DNA from: Cyclostephanos tholiformis
Taxonomy: Eukaryota > Bacillariophyta > Thalassiosirophyceae > Thalassiosirales > Thalassiosiraceae
Direction: 5' to 3'
Assembly (NCBI GenBank): GCA_036939975.1
Contig: JALLPB010004181.1
Span: 1 to 10,490, forward strand
Length of the DNA: 10,490 bases
Of this stretch, positions 5,350 to 10,490 are shown piece by piece. Numbering within the stretch: position 1 is the first letter of the stretch; every line of letters starts with the position of its first letter. A model generated the notes under the pieces. It was not told where the DNA came from. It did not search any database and saw only the letters and a list, made by a program, of their open reading frames with translations. The position numbers and the translations under genes were made by a program.

Positions 5350-6831
5350 TTAAGTTACTCTATTCCTTTCCTTCCAAACTTTAAGGTGATGAGAAAGTTG
5401 CATCCGTCTTTCATCAAACGCCTCTTTCAGCATGTTGGCCCTTGCGTTGCCGGGAACTGGAAGCATTTCTTCCGATGGACCTTCCAACCACATACCGTCC
5501 CTAGCAAGATGCCTTCCACGTTCAATACGAGGTGGCCTTCCCTCCCGTACCATTTCGGTGAGCATCATATTGTGCAACACAGCGCATGTTAAGAAAATAT
5601 CCCCACATATTTTCATCTCCCGGTATTTAAACCCATTGTCAAGACATGCCCAACGCGCCTTCAAAATACCAAAAACACATTCGACATCCTTGCGCACGCT
5701 CTCAATCCTCGTCGAGAAGTAATCCTCAAGCCTATTGTTGGTATTTGAACGCATATACGGACAAATAGTCGTCGGCCAACAGATGTAACCATTGTCGCAT
5801 ATAACATAAACACCAGTGGCAGTGCTTATGGTTCCATCTTCTGAATAATACTGCCAGTTCACTTTCGATAACCACCCCTCGTTGATTGCCCGAATATTCG
5901 GATCGAGTTTCACTACATGTTTGTCGTTTTGGCTACCAAACTGAGGGCCAAAAACTCCAAGAATACGACGATCGAAATCAGTAATACACTCAAAGGCAAG
6001 AGAAGGATACGATTCCTTACCCTTTGCCCGATTATGGTCTCCAGCAGGACAATTTGACCATTTGACATGAACAACATCAAGTGATCCAACAGCTCCGGGA
6101 AGACCGACCTCTTCGTAGCACTTCATAATTTCATTCAACTCTTCGGGGGTGCGAGGCATATAAATGTATTCGTTTGATATACTCGCCATCTTCTCAACAA
6201 AAGTCAGGAAAAACTTACTGTGTTCTGTTGCGGACATATGTGTCAACGTTTTCAACTGCCGAAATGATTGAATTGTTCCACCGATCATAGCAAGAGTCCC
6301 CATGACGAGAAGTTCTGCCTTCATCTGCAGCCGCTGAAGTTGTCGACAATGATGTGACAAACCTAGCCAACCCTCGGCTATGAAACGATCCGCAATCTCA
6401 ACCACTTTAAAAAGAGGCATACGAAACCAAGCCCTGAACGTACTTTTCGGCATACGTGATATTCGATCGGTCATGTGCCGAACGGTAATTCGACGTCCTC
6501 CGGGTGTGCGAACAAGCTTATCAGACAGGAATTGTCGATAATACGTTGACGATTCATACTCGCCTATCTTGTAGACGTAGCTGTTGGCAGCACGAACTTT
6601 CCTCTGCTTTATTTGGATAGGTGAACCATCAAGCTCTTCATCGTTCGATGTCAATGGATCGGTTGGGTCAAAACGATCAAGATCCTCGACAGTCATCCGT
6701 CGAACATTACGGAACATGAATATATCGGGAATGTCCATCTCCAAACGGATGCCCGCGACGATGGCAGACCGCACATCTTGGTAGCGAATGGGGGAGCTGC
6801 TAGTGGTAGGGGAATCAAAGATGTCATCCAT
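5350..6831 (-). CDS. PIF/Harbinger transposase (DDE_Tnp_4-type)
   Basis: The enzyme cuts and joins the element's ends in the nucleus. Of 493 residues, the N-terminal part (about 80-150) carries the helix-rich YYRQFLSDKLVR...SRMPKSTFRAWFRMPLFKVVE region found before the catalytic domain in this family. The DDE domain follows: first Asp in VGSLDVVHVKWSNCP (D252), second Asp in VICDNGYI (D346), Glu in VRKDVECVFGILKARW (E384, in the family's VE..FG.LK.RW context), and the C-terminal AVLHNMM (417-423). All three catalytic acids are present. KGKESYPSLAFECI (about 271-284) is also typical. The start is the ATG at 6829-6831; the frame is open upstream but begins without an ATG. No frameshift or stop breaks it. 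It probably acts with the convergent accessory protein encoded at 3845-5278. Confidence 0.93.
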   Translation of the reverse strand: MDDIFDSPTTSSSPIRYQDVRSAIVAGIRLEMDIPDIFMFRNVRRMTVEDLDRFDPTDPLTSNDEELDGSPIQIKQRKVRAANSYVYKIGEYESSTYYRQFLSDKLVRTPGGRRITVRHMTDRISRMPKSTFRAWFRMPLFKVVEIADRFIAEGWLGLSHHCRQLQRLQMKAELLVMGTLAMIGGTIQSFRQLKTLTHMSATEHSKFFLTFVEKMASISNEYIYMPRTPEELNEIMKCYEEVGLPGAVGSLDVVHVKWSNCPAGDHNRAKGKESYPSLAFECITDFDRRILGVFGPQFGSQNDKHVVKLDPNIRAINEGWLSKVNWQYYSEDGTISTATGVYVICDNGYICWPTTICPYMRSNTNNRLEDYFSTRIESVRKDVECVFGILKARWACLDNGFKYREMKICGDIFLTCAVLHNMMLTEMVREGRPPRIERGRHLARDGMWLEGPSEEMLPVPGNARANMLKEAFDERRMQLSHHLKVWKERNRVT

Positions 6832-7107
6832 GTGTTCGTGATGAGGGTGGCAGAGGGGGATGTGGATTTGGCGGCAATGCAAAAATTGGCTATCGGGCTA
6901 TCCGGAGGCACTTCCCGAGGGGCCAGATAGAGGCGGCTTCCCGGCCCCTCGGATAGCAAAATTTGGATAGCCGGGAAGATTCTTTCCGACTTTGTCCGTT
7001 CACAGATATTTTTGACGGAGTCCTTGTCTATCCAAGTGAAAGTAATCACGTTCTCGGGTCCGGATAGCCGGGAAAAACAGGTCGGAGGGAAGTTTCAGTC
7101 GTGAAAC
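6832..7107 (-). promoter_or_regulatory. Right subterminal region and transposase promoter side
   Basis: This noncoding region between the transposase start and the right inverted repeat is dense in GGATAG/CTATCC: 6898-6903, 6951-6956, 6965-6970, 7028-7033 and 7062-7067. At 6965-6977 and 7062-7074 the motif extends to GGATAGCCGGGAA, the same 13-mer as in the terminal repeats. This fits multiple transposase or accessory-protein binding sites overlapping the transposase promoter, which would allow autoregulation. Confidence 0.5.
6915..6952. repeat. 10-bp perfect inverted repeat in the right subterminal region
   Basis: CCGAGGGGCC (6915-6924) and GGCCCCTCGG (6943-6952) are perfect complements separated by 18 nt. 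The right arm overlaps a GGATAG motif by two bases. It lies in the leader or promoter of the transposase gene. Confidence 0.8.
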
Positions 7108-7145
7108 CTTCCCGGCTATCCGCGTATCCGAATTAAATCCCAGCC
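7108..7145 (-). repeat. Right terminal inverted repeat (38 bp)
   Basis: It is the exact inverse of 3606-3643 and ends ...AAATCCCAGCC next to the TAA duplication. Confidence 0.95.
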
Positions 7146-7148
7146 TAA
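7146..7148. repeat. Target-site duplication TAA (right copy)
   Basis: TAA lies directly outside the right inverted repeat and matches 3603-3605. Confidence 0.85.
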
Positions 7149-7686
7149 GGTAGGAACTGTAAAACTCTTTTATCTAGGTATTTACCTATGATTTAGGAGA
7201 AATCATGTCGGTTGTGTTTGTTATCCTCTACAGTATCTCGTCTCCTGCTCTCTCATTCTCTTGCTATTCCCTCAACTCCTATCGCCAGGTGACTGTTTTT
7301 TGACTATTTTCCCAAAAAAATTGATTGACAAAATAATTTGCTCATTTTTTATTTTACTTCGCTGATTAGGTATTTTGATTCGCATCCTCATTTTTCGCCC
7401 ATCTCTCAACCGCACCTTCGTCCTCCTCGCCGATTTTGGGTGCTGCTGGCAGAGGGCAGCACCAAAATAGAACGAAAAAACGGTTACCAGTTTAATGTGC
7501 ATGGGCCCAAGGTGAGGAGCCACAGATCGCTCCTATACATGATACGAAGGTTTTTTTTTTCGCGCCAACTCCGAAATCAATTCATCGATGGAGGTAACAG
7601 AACCGAGAGAGCGATGGAATTTTGCTCTCAAATTAATTTATACACAATCCCAAATATGATAAATACAAAAATTGACTCATCCGTCA
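7149..7686. other. Intergenic region; original upstream DNA of the 2830-3588 gene
   Basis: No gene is supported here; the small open frames lack domains. Before transposition this stretch lay next to position 3602, so it probably contains the displaced promoter of the minus-strand 2830-3588 gene and the 3' end of the 7687-10351 gene. Dyads are visible: TAGGTA/TACCTA (7175-7188), ATGATTT/AAATCAT (7188-7206), and a 12-bp stem with one bulge around GGTGCTGC/GCAGCACC (7434-7467). No clear TATA box stands out. Confidence 0.5.
7434..7467. repeat. Stem-loop with one bulge
   Basis: TTTTGGGTGCTGC (7434-7446) pairs with GCAGCACCAAAA (7456-7467) over 12 pairs with a single bulged G and a 9-nt loop. Its function is unknown. 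Confidence 0.6.
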
Positions 7687-10351
7687 TCACAACGTTGGAC
7701 TGTCACAGTTGCTTTTCCGCAGCAAGTCCAAGCTGGCCTCGACGTAACTATCAATGAAAGTCCTGTGAATATTTTGCGTAGATTTCATCGACTTCCTCAG
7801 ATCATCCATCTCCCGACGATGGGACGTGCAGAGACTTTGAATGAATTCAGTATATGCGGTTTCGGATTCTTTTGTTTCGATATCATGTTTGGTTTTGGCG
7901 GACTCAAGTTCCTTTGTGAATGTGTTTATAGTCAATGTGAGTTTATCTTCCAGGTCGTTGATCTGTCCATCCTTCTTTGCAATTTCTTTCCGCAATTGCT
8001 CATTTTCTAACCGCAACGCCTTGATGTCGTTCTCGACTTCCCCGTAACGTTTCATAATTGAATAGACCAATTCAACCGCACTCTTCATCGATTTCCTACG
8101 TTGGTACAAGACGTTCCTCGCGAATCTATATATATTCTCGGAGCAGATAGACACGCAGGTCTTCCATGGTCCCTCCTTAGCGACAATGTCAGGAGGGACA
8201 TTGAAGTACGGGCAAATAACATTTTTCACATATGCACCTATGGATGGCGAGGATTTCTTCCCCACAGGTTTGATCAGTTGTTCGTCAGGGACTAACATTT
8301 GCATGTATATTGGGCGAAGAAAGATAGTTGAAAGGAAGAGTAGAAGCGGACAATTATATTAGATTCCATCGGCTTAGTAGACTGAAATACTCACTATTCA
8401 ATAGTCCATGCACGAACAGACTGACTGCTGATTGACCCATCACCAATGACCTATTCTCGTTCTTCCACTTTTCCACCGCCTTGAGTATTATCAAGCAAAA
8501 CTCTGGATCAGTTTTGAACTCGTCAAATCCTGGCGGATCGCGCTGTTGCTTACTCCCTTCCGTCGCTGCGGTGGCGGTGGGTTGTGCATTCCCCGCCATG
8601 CTGGCTGGATTTTTAGTCGGCGGCGGCATTCCCGCCGTGGTGTTTTCCACGAGTTCTCCGTAATGATGGGACGAAATGAAAGGCAATGACGGCGACAGCG
8701 GGTTGGGAACATGCGTCGTCGTTACCATTTCCATCGAATTATTTGACCTAAATCGTTTCGAACCATACGACTGGGCAGCCGCAGTCATGTCCACTCCCGA
8801 GGATGATTTTCGCTTATTCCAATGCTGAACCGCATTCGATGGAGATGATGGTGCTTTCGCCTTCGCTGCTGTTCCCCTGATGGAATTACCTTTCTGCCCT
8901 GAAGTTGGCCCCAATCCTCGTTCCTCGATGAATAAATCTCTCTCGGCACCCTCCACCTCCCCCGCGTCGAAAACAACATCCGTCCTGCCTGCCTCCACGT
9001 CCTCGGTACCGTCCACTGAGATGACCTCTTTTTCAGTGTGGTCGTAGCCGCGCCCCTTGACCGGCAGAGATTTCTTCTCTCCAGTCAACGCCGTTGGCAT
9101 CATCGGCGCCATTTTCGTAGTCGTCGACGACGACCCGCTGTTTGTCCCCATCATCTCCTCCTCGTACGTCTCGTCGACGGCCTCACTGATCATGCGATCG
9201 GCCTCATCCTTACCGAGCATCCGAACGAGGCCGTTGTAGAAATGCCGTTCCTCCTCGCCGAACGCGCGCAGGATGCCCTGCTTGTTGCTCACCCTGATAT
9301 CATCGCCGCCGCCACCACCCCTTCCGTCGTCATCATCGCCCCCCCCCCGAGGGGGGGAAGGAGTGAGGTTGATACCCGGACGGCTGACGGAGGCGGGGCG
9401 GTCGGTCATACCACGCGATGACGACGACGACGACGACGACGATGAACCCGCGACGAGATTCGTCCCGGGAGCGCGATTGGTGGCGGACGCGGTTGCGGTT
9501 GCCGCGCCCGCGATCGCAATCTGCGCCTGAAAGTAAGGGATAAAGTGGGATGTAATATGATCGAGAGCGAGCTGTGATGTCTGCGAAGACGCGGGGAGGG
9601 GGGGATGATAAAAATCGCGCTTCACTTCTCTCACCTGCCTGGCAATGGCCCTATCGGGCCCCGATGGGAGCACGCCCAGGTACCTCATGAGGGCGTAAGT
9701 CCTCATGACCTCGGCGGCGGCATCCGCCACTGCAGCCGACGCCGACGCCGCATTGTTACTACTACTCGAATCCCGCTCTTCGGCGCTGACCCTACCGTCC
9801 GTCCCCCCGTGGCTGTCCGGGGGGGGAGGGGGCGTGGAGTCGCTCGCGGTTCCTTTGACCCCCCCCCCATGGTTCCGCGCGCCCACGATGGCGATCGGAG
9901 GATGAGGCGAAAGGGAGGGAGGGGGGAGGGGGGAGCCGCCATCGACGTGGATGGTCGGGGGAGCGGAATGCAGGACGCGTGAATGATACGTCGACTGGTG
10001 GTGATGATGCTGGAGAGGATCGATAGGAGGTAGATGAGGCGCGGCTATGCGGCCATACGACTGTTGCTGCAGTAGCTGCAACTGGGGATTCGGTTGCTGA
10101 TGATGCCCCGTGAACAGCCGCTGCTGATACGGCTGCTGCTGCCGTTGAGCATATGGCTGGTGCTGGTGCTGCGGCGGATGTGGCGGCGCAATTATGCCAT
10201 GCCGTTGTTGTTGGTGACGCGCGGCGGCGACGATGGCGTGGTGATTGCGCGGCACGAGATGATGGAGCAACCTCGGATCGACGGTAGGGCGCCCTTCGCC
10301 AGACGAGGGGGGGTTGGGGATTTGCTGAGTGTGGTCATCGTTGGTTGCCAT
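7687..10351 (-). CDS. Large low-complexity/coiled-coil protein of unknown function, two or three exons
   Basis: I do not recognise a family. Exon 1 (10351-8395) and the last exon (8291-7687) are joined by a proposed 103-nt intron (8292-8394); the joined frame is intact and gives 853 residues. The ATG at 10349-10351 starts MATNDDHTQQIPNPP. Residues 1-180 are Gln/His/Pro-rich, 190-215 Ser/Ala-rich, and a serine run sits at 303-312. More ordered-looking parts are 205-280 (AEVMRTYALMRYLGVLP and following), 354-400 (a charged helix, EEERHFYNGLVRMLGKDEAD) and 605-652 (FDEFKTDPEFCLIILKAVEKW). The last exon has YVKNVICPYFNVPPDIV (about 673-689) and a long coiled coil (about 734-828; LRLENEQLRKEIAKKDGQI). 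Basic KRKSSS and SKRFRS (513-536) could be nuclear signals. Q/H-rich and coiled-coil content suggests a nuclear or scaffold protein, but this is a guess. Without splicing these would be two genes of 665 and 205 residues 49 bp apart. Confidence 0.6.
8292..8394 (-). other. Candidate 103-nt intron joining the two reading frames
   Basis: On the minus strand the donor is AATA|GTGAGT (first intron base 8394). A pyrimidine-rich stretch (CTTCTACTCTTCC) is followed by an acceptor ATGTTAG (last intron base 8292). Splicing converts ...LLN-A/TC-CCT into LLN-I-PDEQ and keeps the frame (phase 1). The upstream frame would otherwise stop at 8354-8356. Confidence 0.6.
9339..9357. repeat. C10-GA-G7 homopolymer palindrome
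   Basis: Ten C (9339-9348), GA, then seven G (9351-9357) form a G/C-only inverted repeat within the coding region. It encodes part of TPSPPRGGGDDD and is prone to hairpins and length change. Confidence 0.8.
9417..9443. repeat. (GAC)n / (TCG)n trinucleotide repeat
   Basis: This near-perfect run of nine 3-bp units (one interrupted) encodes the serine run at residues 303-312 of the minus-strand protein. It is a candidate variable microsatellite. Confidence 0.8.
9527..9634 (-). other. Possible in-frame 108-nt intron or exitron
   Basis: On the minus strand GGCAG|GTGAGAG (first intron base 9634) is a strong donor, and CCCTTACTTTCAG|GCGCAG (last intron base 9527) is a strong acceptor with a pyrimidine tract. 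The length is 108 nt, both sites fall between codons, and no stop lies within. Removal would delete residues 240-275 and retention would keep the frame. Both forms would therefore be translatable (817 or 853 residues). Confidence 0.5.
9913..9933 (+). other. G-quadruplex-capable G tract
   Basis: GGGAGGGA followed by G6-A-G6 gives at least four G3+ runs with single-A loops, the densest form of the G4 motif. It lies on the plus strand, which is the template strand of the overlapping minus-strand gene. Confidence 0.7.
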
Positions 10352-10490
10352 ATTCTCTTTACGTGGATCGGGATCGGACGAGGGGAGTGGCCCATGTAGA
10401 TATCACACACATTTTAGGCTGTGATTTCTTTGAGCGTGTAGGCGTAAAACGTGTAGACATAAAATTTCATAGGAACACTGAAGATGTTCC
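10352..10490 (-). promoter_or_regulatory. Upstream region of the 7687-10351 gene
   Basis: This region is probably leader and promoter. A 15-bp tandem repeat, GTGTAGGCGTAAAAC / GTGTAGACATAAAAT (10436-10465, 12 of 15 matching), and a dyad GGAACA/TGTTCC (10472-10477 and 10485-10490) are visible. Their role as factor binding sites is a guess, and the region is cut by the window end. Confidence 0.3.

Larger units (their letters stand above)
3606..7145. mobile_element. Complete PIF/Harbinger DNA transposon, 3540 bp
   Basis: The element is bounded by perfect 38-bp terminal inverted repeats beginning GGCTGGGATT (3606-3643 and 7108-7145) and flanked by TAA on both sides. It holds two open genes facing each other tail to tail: an accessory protein (3845-5278, plus) and a DDE transposase (5350-6831, minus). 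The noncoding ends (239 and 314 bp including the repeats) carry repeated GGATAG motifs. Superfamily assignment rests on the transposase motifs, the 3-bp TAA duplication and the two-gene plan, all typical of PIF/Harbinger. Identical ends and unbroken frames suggest recent, possibly still autonomous, transposition. The element separates the 2830-3588 gene from its original upstream DNA. Confidence 0.92.

Noticed and set aside
6693..7049. 118-codon minus-strand frame across the transposase start and subterminal region
   Set aside because: It runs in another frame over the transposase N-terminus and repeat-rich noncoding end, with no domain seen.
9038..9982. Plus-strand open frames opposite the large minus-strand gene
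   Set aside because: They are Arg/Pro/Ser-rich shadows of GC-rich low-complexity coding sequence.

Overview
The window looks like nuclear DNA of a compact, intron-poor unicellular eukaryote, most likely a diatom or another stramenopile. The signs are a cytosolic 60S ribosomal protein uL30/RPL7 gene, a eukaryotic-type selenocysteine tRNA with a 9-bp acceptor stem and 4-bp T stem, a PIF/Harbinger DDE transposon, and short (about 100-nt) candidate introns with GT...AG ends. The lineage is an inference from gene content and was not tested by any search.

Layout, left to right. Positions 1-932 hold no gene I can support. Positions 933-1318 are a 386-bp element bounded by 36-bp imperfect inverted repeats; it carries a tRNA-like Pol III promoter core and a degenerate 28-30 bp tandem repeat. 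RPL7 follows on the plus strand (start ATG at 1547, end 2272), possibly with an intron in its 5' leader. A complete tRNA-Sec(UCA) gene lies at 2480-2566. A minus-strand gene of unknown function (2830-3588) encodes a proline-rich protein with a duplicated module of about 40 residues.

Positions 3606-7145 are a complete, apparently intact PIF/Harbinger transposon of 3540 bp. It has perfect 38-bp terminal inverted repeats and a TAA target duplication on both sides. Its two intact genes face each other tail to tail: a 477-residue accessory protein (plus strand) and a 493-residue DDE transposase (minus strand). The noncoding ends are rich in a GGATAG / GGATAGCCGGGAA motif that is probably the transposase binding site. 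The element sits 17 bp upstream of the ATG of the 2830-3588 gene, so it separates that gene from its original upstream sequence.

The right third (7687-10351, minus strand) is best read as one large gene rather than two. A 103-nt intron with good splice signals joins a low-complexity Q/H/P/S-rich N-terminal part in frame to a coiled-coil C-terminal part, giving 853 residues. A second possible intron of exactly 108 nt (9527-9634) lies inside the open frame and could be retained or removed without a frameshift.

The most noteworthy items are the complete Harbinger element with an accessory protein that does not show the usual Myb/SANT tryptophan pattern, the tRNA-Sec gene without a canonical T4 terminator, and the inverted-repeat element with an internal Pol III-like promoter. 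I saw no CRISPR array, prokaryotic operon or viral gene.
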